Of a DNA stretch of 64,000 nt, positions 1-8,302 are shown one piece after another. The stretch comes from Bradyrhizobium sp. AZCC 2176. Its GTDB lineage: Bacteria > Pseudomonadota > Alphaproteobacteria > Rhizobiales > Xanthobacteraceae. Each line of letters starts with the position of its first letter. Positions within the stretch are counted from its first letter, which is position 1. Location: contig NZ_JAZHRX010000001.1 in assembly GCF_036924645.1 (NCBI RefSeq), positions 4,491,501 through 4,555,500 on the forward strand, in the 5' to 3' direction. A program made the position numbers and the translations under genes. The notes below the pieces were generated by a model. It saw only the letters and a list, made by a program, of their open reading frames with translations. It searched no databases and was not told the DNA's origin.

Positions 1-105
1 TCACTTCATCGAAGTAAAACATATCGACATAGCATCGGCGAAGCGAGAAGCCGGTGTTGGATGCATAATCGCTTAGCCGGCGTTGACGAACGTTCGAATT
101 ATCGG

Positions 106-1272
106 TCACTTCGCCGCACCCTCTGCCGAAAGACCCGCGACCGCGGCCAGATGTCCGGCGAATTCCGCGCAGAGATGGTCGGCATTGTACGCCTGTCGGG
201 CCCGGTCAGAAATTGTCCGGCGAGCAATTGGTGACACCGAAAGCGGCAGGACCGCCAGTGCGGCCTCAGCTAATGATTGAGGATCGGGGCTTGCCTGGCA
301 GCCGTTTACTTCATCAACAACGTGGTCATGGAGGTTAAGTTGGCTATTGGCTACCACTGGAACGCCACAACACAACGCTTCCAACATGACATTGGGCAAC
401 CCTTCACGCGTTGATGTTAGCCAGAGCTGATCGGCCGCGTGATAGATTTTGGAGGCGTCGGCGACGGTTTCCGCATGGATGATAACACGATGCTGCAGGC
501 CCAACCTCTCGATATCGCGGCGCACTGAAGATAGATACTCCTGGTCTTCGGCGAACGCAGGTCCCGCCAACAGCAGATGGTGTGGTTGTGGCAAGTTCGC
601 GAGGGCCTGGACGGCGAGGCGCTGATTCTTGCGTGGTTGGAATCGGCCGAAGACCACGCTCAGGCATGCGCCGTCCGATATTGCAAACGCTGAACGGGCC
701 GCGAGTCTCTCGGCGGCGGTTGGCGGACGAAAAAGGTCAAGATCAACCGGATTGGGGCGCAGCCAGATCCGTTCCGGTGCCACGCCAATATTGAGGAACC
801 ACGCGCGGATCGTGTTATTGAGTGCAATCAGCAATCTAGCTCTCGTTATAGCCAACAACGCTATTCGGTCGCGCAGCCGGTGGCCTGGCGGATCGGGATC
901 CACAGTCATTTCCGCGATCACCGGGATTCCGGCGACAAGACCGGCAATGCCGATGAGCTGGGCAGCTTTGGAGAAGCCTGCAATGTGCATAGTGGCGAAA
1001 CGGCGCGCTCCTCCTCCGCTCAGAAAGGCCGGAAAGGCTTTGAGCAGCGAGATTGCGGAACTGTCGGGCGGCAAGGCAAAGACCGGCATCTCTTCGTAAA
1101 TTGACCATCCAGGCTTGTAGTGCCGGCCAGCCTCTGTGATGACGACAATGTCGAGCGGCAGCATGCGCAGCATGCGCTGGTACGTGCGAAAAATCCTCAA
1201 TCCGCCTCCTCCATGGGAAGGAGGAAAACTCAAAGCCACCAAAAGGAGAGACTTGCGTTTCATCGATCGCAT
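106..1272 (-). CDS. GT4-type glycosyltransferase
   Basis: Predicted cytoplasmic glycosyltransferase that moves a sugar from a nucleotide donor to a growing surface glycan; donor and acceptor are unknown. The 388-residue protein has the two-domain GT-B layout: a glycine-rich N-terminal loop after the first strand (SFPPSHGGGG, residues 15-24), the start of the C-terminal donor domain at VVFGRFQPRKNQ (207-218), and the E-x7-E signature in EGLPNVMLEAL (Glu290, Glu298) that marks family GT4. Its start codon follows directly on the stop of the upstream methyltransferase gene (no gap), so the two are almost certainly cotranscribed and translationally coupled. An internal ATG three codons in is an alternative start. 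The stretch looks AT-richer than the genes after 7 kb, as is common for polysaccharide genes. Family call is firm, substrate is not. Confidence 0.85.
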   Translation of the reverse strand: MRSMKRKSLLLVALSFPPSHGGGGLRIFRTYQRMLRMLPLDIVVITEAGRHYKPGWSIYEEMPVFALPPDSSAISLLKAFPAFLSGGGARRFATMHIAGFSKAAQLIGIAGLVAGIPVIAEMTVDPDPPGHRLRDRIALLAITRARLLIALNNTIRAWFLNIGVAPERIWLRPNPVDLDLFRPPTAAERLAARSAFAISDGACLSVVFGRFQPRKNQRLAVQALANLPQPHHLLLAGPAFAEDQEYLSSVRRDIERLGLQHRVIIHAETVADASKIYHAADQLWLTSTREGLPNVMLEALCCGVPVVANSQLNLHDHVVDEVNGCQASPDPQSLAEAALAVLPLSVSPIARRTISDRARQAYNADHLCAEFAGHLAAVAGLSAEGAAK

Positions 1273-2094
1273 TCACCCGGCATGACGTGATGAACCGTCG
1301 TTCCCGCCTTGAGGTGAACTGTCGTTCGTGCGCTTTAGAGACGAATCTTCCGGTGGGTTGATTCCGTCGTATCGCATCGTCAGAATGAAATAGCTGCTGA
1401 TGAAGTAAAAGGCGACGGCGTTGCCGAGCAACCGGCGGCCTAGGGATCCAAGCGTATTGTGAATGCCCCAGCGGACCGTCGGCGTGGAAAAGCCGCATTC
1501 TTCGAAAAGCCTGATCCAGATCTTCGGCTGTTGGTGCTTCTGCCAATCGATGCTCGGCACGAGCGGATTGCGCAGGCCCAGATCACCGAAGAAATTGCGT
1601 CGCGCGCAATCTGAAATCACGATGGTCGAACCGGGACGCAAGAGCGATCCCAGCTTGATTATGATCGCGCGATATTGTTCCCTCGCGGACTTGCTCTCCT
1701 GGAGGGATACCACTGCGTCTTCATCCAGATGATTGATCGATGCCTCAAGAATCGCCACGTCGAAATTACCGCCGTGGCAGTCGAATTCTTGCAGCGTACA
1801 GGGCTCGATTGCGAGTCGATCCGTCAGCCCTAATTCTTCGCGTATGCTTCTCGCGCGAATGAGCTGGCGATTTTGGCTACCTGCGGCTTCCGGCTCCAGA
1901 AGCGTGGCGCGCTCGGCGCCATGCGCAAGCGCGTAGGTCGCGGCCAGGCCAATGCCTCCTCCAATGTCGAGAACTTTCTTACCCTTGAAGTCGATGCCTT
2001 CCAGCAGGCGCGCATAGAAGAGCCGCCAATTCATCGGAGCGCGATGCTTGGCGGCCAGCTGCGACCAGTGTTCAAGATCAATATCGGACATCAT
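1273..2094 (-). CDS. SAM-dependent methyltransferase, class I
   Basis: Putative class I methyltransferase of 273 residues. The SAM-binding glycine loop is clear at VLDIGGGIGL (residues 41-50), followed by an acidic strand end (LLEPEA) and a post-motif DVAILEASINHLDED where catalytic and binding residues of the fold usually sit. There is no signal peptide or membrane segment near the N-terminus. The gene lies between a sugar aminotransferase and a glycosyltransferase on the same strand, so methylation of a sugar or glycan end is a reasonable guess, but a small-molecule substrate cannot be excluded. It begins with two consecutive ATG codons, either of which may be used. The last 25 residues are polar and low in complexity. 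Confidence 0.75.
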   Translation of the reverse strand: MMSDIDLEHWSQLAAKHRAPMNWRLFYARLLEGIDFKGKKVLDIGGGIGLAATYALAHGAERATLLEPEAAGSQNRQLIRARSIREELGLTDRLAIEPCTLQEFDCHGGNFDVAILEASINHLDEDAVVSLQESKSAREQYRAIIIKLGSLLRPGSTIVISDCARRNFFGDLGLRNPLVPSIDWQKHQQPKIWIRLFEECGFSTPTVRWGIHNTLGSLGRRLLGNAVAFYFISSYFILTMRYDGINPPEDSSLKRTNDSSPQGGNDGSSRHAG

Positions 2095-2210
2095 CGTTGA
2101 AAAAGACGCTTGGCACGGCTCGTTGTTGCAGGGCGTGCGATCATTGGAAGCATTGGAAGCTTGATCTCATTTGCGGCGCAGCGCTGGTGCGGGCGACATG
2201 GCTCTGATCA

Positions 2211-3314
2211 TCAGCTCCCAAAGTGCGACCTGATTGCATGGATAATGATTTCCACGTCCGAGTCCTTTATCTCCGGATAGAGAGGAAGTGTGAGAATTCG
2301 GTCAACCAGACGTTCAGTGACGGGAAGGCCATCGCGTGGAAACACCGCTGCCTCCATGTAGCCGGCTTGACGGTGAACCGGCAACGGATAGTGAACACTA
2401 GAGTCGATGCCAGACTTTACAAGGCTTGACCTTAGCGCCTCACGATCCGCGCAGGCGATGACGTAGAGATGATATACGTGTTCACAGCCAGGGCGCTGAG
2501 CTGGAGTCGTCAGCGGCAAGCCAGCAAGGCCCGCACCATACCGTGCAGCAATGGCACGCCGACGAGCGTTGTCTGAGTCAAGAAAGGGGAGTTTTACTCC
2601 GAGAATGGCTGCCTGAATTTCATCCAGCCGAGAGTTTACGCCGGGCTTTCGCGTCTGCCGTCGGTCGTCCCACCCGTATTGACGCAATTGCCGGACACGA
2701 TCGGCTATCGCGGGATCGGCAGCGACGACCATGCCGCCATCGCCGATGCCACCCAGATTCTTGGTTGGATAGAAACTGAAACAGCCGATATCCCCATAAG
2801 TCCCTACGCGCCGCCCTCGATAGAACCCACCCGCCGCTTGGGCGCAGTCCTCTACGACCCAAATTCGATTTCGTTTTGCGAAAAGATGAATTGCATCAAG
2901 ATCGGCGGTTTGTCCGTAAAGATGAACTGCTATTGCCGCCTTTGTTCTTTCGCTCACCGCCGCATCGAGGGCTGAGGGGTCGAGCGTGTAGAATGTTGGA
3001 TCGACGTCCACCAATACGGGAGTAGCGCCGACTGCCAGCACCGCGGCAACTGTGGCAACCGCGGTGTGAGACACGGTGATGACCTCGTCGCCGCGGCCAA
3101 CGTCAAGCGCCTTCAGCGCCAGGATGAGTGCATCGGTACCGCTACCGACGCCAACTGCGTGGCCCACGCCGCAAAAGTCCGCAAACGCGCGCTCGAACGC
3201 GGCGACCTCCTGACCTAGAATGTAGGTGCCACCATCCAGCACCTTCGCTATTGCAGTCTGAATTGCGTCCTTGTGCGTCCTATATTGGGCAAATGGAAAA
3301 AGGACAGGAATCAC
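2211..3314 (-). CDS. DegT/DnrJ/EryC1/StrS-family sugar aminotransferase
   Basis: PLP-dependent aminotransferase of the DegT/DnrJ/EryC1/StrS family, which converts a keto-sugar nucleotide to an amino-sugar nucleotide with glutamate as usual donor. The 367-residue length is typical. Visible family residues are VVEDCAQAAGG (Asp156 and Gln159, which hold the cofactor ring), SFYPTKNLGG with the internal-aldimine Lys185, and the phosphate-binding GSGTDAL (58-64). The only start that gives the full N-terminus is a GTG (IPVLFPFAQY follows). The gene is upstream of the methyltransferase and glycosyltransferase on the same strand, and diverges from the sugar dehydrogenase at 3789. The keto-sugar it uses is unknown; no matching 4,6-dehydratase is adjacent, although a CapD-like protein and gmd lie elsewhere in the window. 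Confidence 0.85.
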   Translation of the reverse strand: MIPVLFPFAQYRTHKDAIQTAIAKVLDGGTYILGQEVAAFERAFADFCGVGHAVGVGSGTDALILALKALDVGRGDEVITVSHTAVATVAAVLAVGATPVLVDVDPTFYTLDPSALDAAVSERTKAAIAVHLYGQTADLDAIHLFAKRNRIWVVEDCAQAAGGFYRGRRVGTYGDIGCFSFYPTKNLGGIGDGGMVVAADPAIADRVRQLRQYGWDDRRQTRKPGVNSRLDEIQAAILGVKLPFLDSDNARRRAIAARYGAGLAGLPLTTPAQRPGCEHVYHLYVIACADREALRSSLVKSGIDSSVHYPLPVHRQAGYMEAAVFPRDGLPVTERLVDRILTLPLYPEIKDSDVEIIIHAIRSHFGS

Positions 3315-3788
3315 GAAACTATCTCAACATTTGGCGTGCAGACGCCCTTTTCTTTGCCTGCGACGCCGACAGTTGCCATCTGGATTCTCTGTTCGATATC
3401 CCGCGCAAGCTACCGCAGACCGGGTGACTCGTCGGTACGAAAGGGCGACAATTTGTAAACTTGTTCCGCCCGCGAACCATACGGTGGTCCGCCACCAGGA
3501 ACGTTAGTCATCAAACGCCGATTGCGACGTTTTGTATTGCGTTCACGGCGTGAACGTCAAGTTCAATCTTGGGGATGGCGGCGCCATATTGGAAACTAGC
3601 CAATCCGCCGGGGTGGGCGTCACTTTGTCGTCCGGACGTGTCGGCAGCCTAAAATGCGCTACGGAGATAACGAATGAATTCGCCTGCGCGACGATCGCGC
3701 CGGTGTCGCTACCGTTATTAGGCTATTGCTGAAGGGTGGCACTGCGGTTTAAACAGACCGTTAGAAAGACAGGTTCAGCTGGATAGTT
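3315..3788. promoter_or_regulatory. Divergent intergenic region with inverted repeat at 3540-3556
   Basis: This 474-bp gap separates the leftward aminotransferase from the rightward sugar dehydrogenase and must hold both promoters. It looks AT-richer than its surroundings. A perfect inverted repeat, CGTTCACG-G-CGTGAACG, lies at 3540-3556, about 230 bp before the dehydrogenase start. No convincing gene is seen; the short open frames lack ribosome-binding sites and have shadow-like composition. Confidence 0.45.
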
Positions 3789-5078
3789 TTGTTAGTGGCA
3801 CACGGGCGCAGTATCGCGGTTATCGGCTTGGGATATGTGGGATTGCCTGTGGCAGTATCATTTGCCCGAACGCGCGTTCCAGTCGTTGGTTTCGACGTGG
3901 ATGCGACGCGAATTTCCGAGTTGAACGCGGGCCATGACCGCACCCGGGAGGTCGAAAAGGGCGATCTGCGGCACGTGTCATTGACCTTTTCAGCCGACGT
4001 AAGGGCGATCCGGGAGTGCGATTTCTATATCGTCACCGTCCCGACCCCAATCGACGCGGCGCATCGACCGGATCTCGGTGCGATGATTGCCGCATCACGC
4101 TCGGTGGGGAGCGTGCTCAAGAAGAATGATATCGTCGTCTATGAATCGACGGTGTATCCGGGCGCGATCGAAGAGGAATGCATCCCGGTACTCGAACAAG
4201 CATCCGCGTTGAAGGCCGGCCTGGATTTCCATGTCGGATATTCGCCGGAGCGAATCAATCCAGGCGACAAGCAACACCGGTTCGAAACAATAATGAAGGT
4301 CGTGTCGGCACAGGACGCGAAGACCCTCGACATTGTTGCTGACGTGTACGGATCCGTGGTAACCGCTGGCATTCATCGCGCACCTTCCATTAAAGTTGCC
4401 GAAGCGGCTAAAGTCATCGAAAATACGCAACGCGATCTCAATATCGCGTTCATGAATGAATTGTCGCTGATCTTCCAAGCGCTCGATATCGATACCGGCG
4501 ATGTTCTTGCGGCAGCCCGAACGAAATGGAATTTCATGCCCTTTCAACCGGGACTGGTTGGCGGCCACTGCATTGGCGTTGACCCGTATTACCTGACCTA
4601 TCGTGCCGAAAAAGCGGGGTACCATCCGGAAGTCATCTTGGCCGGTCGGCGCATCAACGACGGCATGGGCCAGCGAATCGCGAGGGAATGTGTTCGCGGG
4701 CTATTGCAGCGGAAAGGCCGCGCGGGGATCGTCACCATCCTGGGCCTGACTTTCAAGGAGGACGTTCCCGATACGCGCAATTCTCGTGTTGTCGATATCA
4801 TACGTGAGCTGGAGTCGTTTGGCCTCTCGATCCAGGTGCATGATCCCTTGGCGAATGCTGCGGAGGTCAGGCAAGAATTCGGTGTGGCGCTGACTGAACT
4901 GGATGCGCTGCGACCTGCCGACGCCGTCATTCTGGCAGTGGCGCACGCTCGCTATATCGATGGCGGCTGGCCGCTTATTCAACAGTTACTGCAAGACAGC
5001 AAAGGTCTTGTTTTCGACGTCAAGTTGAAGCTTGATCGCAGCTCGCGGCCTGAAGGCGTCGAGTTATGGCGGCTCTAG
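3789..5078 (+). CDS. UDP-sugar 6-dehydrogenase (TviB/WbpO-like)
   Basis: Nucleotide-sugar dehydrogenase of 429 residues that oxidises the C6 hydroxyl of a UDP-hexose or UDP-HexNAc to a uronic acid with two NAD. Domains in order: N-terminal Rossmann domain with GLGYVGLPVA (13-22), central helical domain, and C-terminal UDP-binding domain with LTFKEDVPDTRNSRV. The catalytic cysteine is Cys261 in GGHCIGVDPYYLT. The pattern YSPERINPGD (151-160) is typical of the WbpO/TviB branch, which acts on UDP-GalNAc or UDP-GlcNAc, rather than plain UDP-glucose dehydrogenase. The frame opens with a TTG (3789) or GTG (3795); no ATG is available, and GGAT precedes the TTG by about seven bases. The next gene, a uronate epimerase, starts 20 bp after the stop. 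Confidence 0.88.
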   Translation: MLVAHGRSIAVIGLGYVGLPVAVSFARTRVPVVGFDVDATRISELNAGHDRTREVEKGDLRHVSLTFSADVRAIRECDFYIVTVPTPIDAAHRPDLGAMIAASRSVGSVLKKNDIVVYESTVYPGAIEEECIPVLEQASALKAGLDFHVGYSPERINPGDKQHRFETIMKVVSAQDAKTLDIVADVYGSVVTAGIHRAPSIKVAEAAKVIENTQRDLNIAFMNELSLIFQALDIDTGDVLAAARTKWNFMPFQPGLVGGHCIGVDPYYLTYRAEKAGYHPEVILAGRRINDGMGQRIARECVRGLLQRKGRAGIVTILGLTFKEDVPDTRNSRVVDIIRELESFGLSIQVHDPLANAAEVRQEFGVALTELDALRPADAVILAVAHARYIDGGWPLIQQLLQDSKGLVFDVKLKLDRSSRPEGVELWRL

Positions 5079-5098
5079 GGCGCCAAGCCGGAGAGAAG

Positions 5099-6115
5099 AT
5101 GTCCGATCGCGCGATACTAGTCACCGGGGCAGCCGGTTTTATCGGATTTCACGTGGCTCAACGTCTGTTGTCAGCCGGCCGCAAGGTCGTCGGTCTCGAT
5201 ATCATCAATAATTATTATGATCCTGGTCTGAAGGAAGCTCGCCTCGAGATTTTGAAGCGCCATTCGAATTTTAGCTTTGTAAAGCTCGATCTGACCGATC
5301 GTGAAGCGATGAAGTCGCTCTTTGCGCAGCATCGTTTTCCCATCGTCATTCATCTCGCAGCTCAGGCAGGCGTCCGCTACTCGCTCGAAAACCCTCACGC
5401 ATATATCGATTCGAATATCGAAGGGTTCATAAACGTACTTGAGGGCTGCCGGCACAACGCCTGCAAACACCTGCTCTTTGCATCTTCCTCTTCCGTGTAT
5501 GGCGCGAACACTAAACTGCCATTTTCGGTGCAGGATAATGTCGATCACCCTATCAGTCTCTACGCCGCGTCAAAGAAGGCCAACGAGCTGATGTCGCACG
5601 CATACAGCCATTTGTATGGTCTTCCTGCCACCGGTCTACGGTTCTTCACGGTCTACGGTCCTTGGGGCCGCCCGGACATGGCAATGTTTATTTTCGCGAA
5701 AGCTATCTTGAGCGGCGCTCCGATCAAGTTGTTCAACCATGGCAACATGCGTCGCGACTTTACCTTTGTAGCGGATGTCAGCGAGGCGATCGTTCGCCTC
5801 GTCGAATGCCCACCACGGGGCAATCCAAACTGGTCCGGCGACGTCCCCGATCCCGCAAGCAGCGGAGCGCCTTGGAAAGTCTACAATATAGGCAACAACA
5901 ATCCTGAAGATATCACGCACGTAGTTTCGCTTCTGGAGAAGGAGTTCGGGCGAGCGGCCATCAAAGAGATGTTGCCGATGCAGCCCGGCGACGTGCCGGC
6001 AACGTATGCCGATATTGAGGATCTGGCCCGCGACATTGGATTCAAACCTGCGACCACTATTGAAGATGGCATCGAACGATTTGCAAAATGGTATCGCGAG
6101 TACCACAAGGTTTAG
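5099..6115 (+). CDS. lpsL: UDP-glucuronate 4-epimerase (LpsL-like)
   Basis: Short-chain-dehydrogenase-type epimerase of 338 residues that interconverts UDP-glucuronate and UDP-galacturonate, the donor for galacturonic acid in rhizobial LPS. It has the NAD-binding TGAAGFIG (residues 9-16), the family-specific NNYYDPGLKEARL (37-49), AAQAGVRYSLENPHAY, the catalytic Tyr155-x3-Lys159 in LYAASKK and the conserved FTVYGPWGRPDMA. The ATG at 5099 is chosen because GGAGAG precedes it at good spacing; an upstream ATG at 5066 would overlap the dehydrogenase and adds a non-family leader. It probably forms an operon with the dehydrogenase. If that enzyme acts on UDP-HexNAc, this one might accept the N-acetylated uronate, so the symbol is tentative. 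Confidence 0.86.
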   Translation: MSDRAILVTGAAGFIGFHVAQRLLSAGRKVVGLDIINNYYDPGLKEARLEILKRHSNFSFVKLDLTDREAMKSLFAQHRFPIVIHLAAQAGVRYSLENPHAYIDSNIEGFINVLEGCRHNACKHLLFASSSSVYGANTKLPFSVQDNVDHPISLYAASKKANELMSHAYSHLYGLPATGLRFFTVYGPWGRPDMAMFIFAKAILSGAPIKLFNHGNMRRDFTFVADVSEAIVRLVECPPRGNPNWSGDVPDPASSGAPWKVYNIGNNNPEDITHVVSLLEKEFGRAAIKEMLPMQPGDVPATYADIEDLARDIGFKPATTIEDGIERFAKWYREYHKV

Positions 6116-6339
6116 CAGAAGCGACGGAATCGCCGAGAAGCCGTAAGTTCGATGTGATTGCGCAAGCCCCCAATTCGCGGCACGTCCTTCGCAAAACGTC
6201 GAGATCTGCCTTCGTCGTTTCTCACGGTAATGCTAACCTGGACTGAGCGAGCACCAATCCTACGCGGGCGAGTCTGCTCTAGCAGTTGGGGACCGGGAGT
6301 GCGCGTTGTAACCAGTCCGATCGTTCAGCCAGTATCGCT

Positions 6340-6846
6340 TTAATTGAGAGGCAAGAGCGGCTTTAAGAATTGGGCAAGATGGCCGCCTGAGTACAAATAG
6401 CCTTGAACGCCAGCGGCCCGCGCCGCTTCCAGGTCGGTGGGCTTGTCGCCTATGAGAATGCTGCGACTGATGTCCACTGGAAAGCGCTCCAGCAGATCGT
6501 TGATCATCCCGGGTGCGGGCTTACGCCGATGGCTTACCTGACGATACTGTTCTATCAGCGCATTGGGATGGTAAGGGCAGTATTCGAACGCGTCTATGTG
6601 AGCTCCGATCTTCGCCAGATCGTCCGCCATCCATCTATGTAATGCTTCAACTTGAGTTTCCTCGTAAAGGCCCTTGGCCACGCCTGACTGGTTCGTAACT
6701 ACGAACGCAAAACATCCTGCATCGTTGGCGGCCTTCACTGCTTCGCGCGCGCCGTCAATCCACCTCAGCTTACTGATCTCGAAAACATAACCCTTGTCCT
6801 CATTGAGCACTCCGTCCCTGTCGAAGAAAACTGCCGGTCTCTTCAT
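6340..6846 (-). CDS. gmhB: HAD phosphatase, GmhB-like (heptose bisphosphate phosphatase)
   Basis: HAD-superfamily phosphatase of 168 residues resembling D-glycero-D-manno-heptose-1,7-bisphosphate 7-phosphatase, a step to ADP-heptose for the LPS core. Motif I is FFDRDGVLNE with nucleophile Asp9 and general acid Asp11, motif II VVTNQSGVAKG (49-59), motif III RKPAPGM, motif IV GDKPTDLEAA. The start is the ATG at 6846, preceded by AAGG; longer frames add a non-family leader. The usual zinc loop is partly lost: CPYHP (Cys90, His93) is present but the second Cys-x-Cys pair before RKP reads VSHR. It could therefore be a zinc-free GmhB or a related sugar-phosphate or histidinol-phosphate phosphatase. 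The other heptose genes (hldD, hldE) are nearly 48 kb away. It converges on the epimerase gene. Confidence 0.75.
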   Translation of the reverse strand: MKRPAVFFDRDGVLNEDKGYVFEISKLRWIDGAREAVKAANDAGCFAFVVTNQSGVAKGLYEETQVEALHRWMADDLAKIGAHIDAFEYCPYHPNALIEQYRQVSHRRKPAPGMINDLLERFPVDISRSILIGDKPTDLEAARAAGVQGYLYSGGHLAQFLKPLLPLN

Positions 6847-6986
6847 TTCATCGCCTTGAATCAGGTTACGCTTTCCAGTGAATACTGCTTCATTCACAAC
6901 TCTGAAGACTATAGCAGTCGTGGCGGGGCCAGTGAAATCCTGGGCCGCATATGCTGCTGGTAGTGTTGTCGAATGGTGAAGTCTAT

Positions 6987-8210
6987 TTATCGCTCGTCGG
7001 ATATCACCTTGCCGTCGTTCGGCAGTGAGCCCGCCGCGACCAGTTCGATATTGCCGCCGAGCTTCGTCACTGAGCGCAACGTCGCGGCGATGTCATCTCC
7101 CCGGAGGCTGCCGGGCGCGGCCGTTTCCGCCTTTAGCGTCATCACGTCGCTCTCGCCGGATCGCGTGACCACGAGGCGCAGCCGTCCGAGTTCGGGATGG
7201 CGCTTGCCGATCTCGGCGACCTGCTCGGGGCGCACGAACATGCCCTTGACCTTGGTGGTCTGGTCGGCGCGGCCCATCCACCCCTTGATGCGCATGTTGG
7301 TGCGCCCGCACGGGCTTACGCCCGGCAGAGCGGCAGTGAGATCGCCGAGCGCGAGGCGGATCCACGGGTGCTGAGGGTCGAGCGAGGTGACGACGATTTC
7401 GCCGACATCGCCGGGCGCCACGGGATCGCCGGTGCCGGGGCGCACGATTTCCATGATCAGGTCCTCGTTGACGACCATGCCGTCGCGCGCCGGCGTTTCG
7501 AACGCGACCAGACCGAGGTCGGCGGTGCCGAATCCCTGATAGGCATCGATGCCGCGCGACTTCACTTCGTCCTGCAGCGATTTCGGAAACGCCGCGCCTG
7601 ATACCAGTGCGCGCTTGATCGAGGAAACGTCGCGGCCCGCGCTTGCGGCGGCGTCGAGCAGGATCTTGAGGAAATCCGGCGTGCCGCTATAGCCGACCGG
7701 CCGATAGGCTTCGATCAGTTCGAACTGCTGTTCGGTATTGCCCGGGCCGGCCGGAATCACCGCACAGCCCAGCGCCCGCGCCGACGCATCGAAAATGAAG
7801 CCGCCGGGCGTCAGATGGTAGCTGAACGTATTGAGCACCACGTCGCCGGGCCGGAGGCCTGCCGCAAACAGCGCCCGCGCGCCGCGCCAAGGGTCGGCGT
7901 GAACCGGCTCGGGCTCGAAGATCGGCCCCGGCGAGGTGAACAGCCGCCCGAACGATCCCAAAGGCCCGGCCACGAACCCGCCGAACGGCGGCGCGGCCTT
8001 GTGGAGGGCAGGGAGTTCCGACTTGCGCAGCACCGGCAGGCGCGCCAGCGCGGCGCGGCTGGTCACTGAGGCCGGATCGATGCCCTCCAGCCGCTCGGCA
8101 TAGGCCGGCGCGGCCAGCGCCTTGCGCAGGATGTCCGGCAGACGAGAAAACAGCTCAGCCTCGCGTTTGGCCGGCTCGCGCGTCTCGAGTGCGTCGTAAT
8201 GGTCCGTCAT
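6987..8210 (-). CDS. Phenylacetate-CoA ligase family protein (PaaK-like)
   Basis: Adenylate-forming CoA ligase of the PaaK family, 407 residues (PaaK is about 430-440). It would activate an aromatic or other carboxylic acid to the acyl-CoA through an acyl-AMP. Family marks include a Ser/Gly/Pro loop after the N-terminal domain (RLFTSPGPIFEP), YSGTPDFLKILLD, YQGFGTADLGLVAFE and the late GEIVVTSLDPQHPWIRLALGD with the ribose-binding Asp. An ATG with upstream GGGGAA sets the start. The livG-ligase-livHM-SBP-livF operon lies upstream on the same strand, with an AGE-family gene on the other strand in between. I infer that this ligase once ended, or still works with, that uptake operon; its true acid substrate cannot be read from sequence. 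Confidence 0.82.
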   Translation of the reverse strand: MTDHYDALETREPAKREAELFSRLPDILRKALAAPAYAERLEGIDPASVTSRAALARLPVLRKSELPALHKAAPPFGGFVAGPLGSFGRLFTSPGPIFEPEPVHADPWRGARALFAAGLRPGDVVLNTFSYHLTPGGFIFDASARALGCAVIPAGPGNTEQQFELIEAYRPVGYSGTPDFLKILLDAAASAGRDVSSIKRALVSGAAFPKSLQDEVKSRGIDAYQGFGTADLGLVAFETPARDGMVVNEDLIMEIVRPGTGDPVAPGDVGEIVVTSLDPQHPWIRLALGDLTAALPGVSPCGRTNMRIKGWMGRADQTTKVKGMFVRPEQVAEIGKRHPELGRLRLVVTRSGESDVMTLKAETAAPGSLRGDDIAATLRSVTKLGGNIELVAAGSLPNDGKVISDER

Positions 8211-8302
8211 GACGAGTTCCCCAAGTTAGGGTCGATTGCGTGCCGCCTCTGACGTGGTATCAGACGGCGGCCACCGGTTTTGCTGATGTTCAAGGGGACG
8301 CA

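Noticed and set aside
3737..3752. Possible sigma-54 promoter TGGCAC before the sugar dehydrogenase
   Set aside because: The GC of the -12 element is missing at the required distance from the GG of the -24 element.
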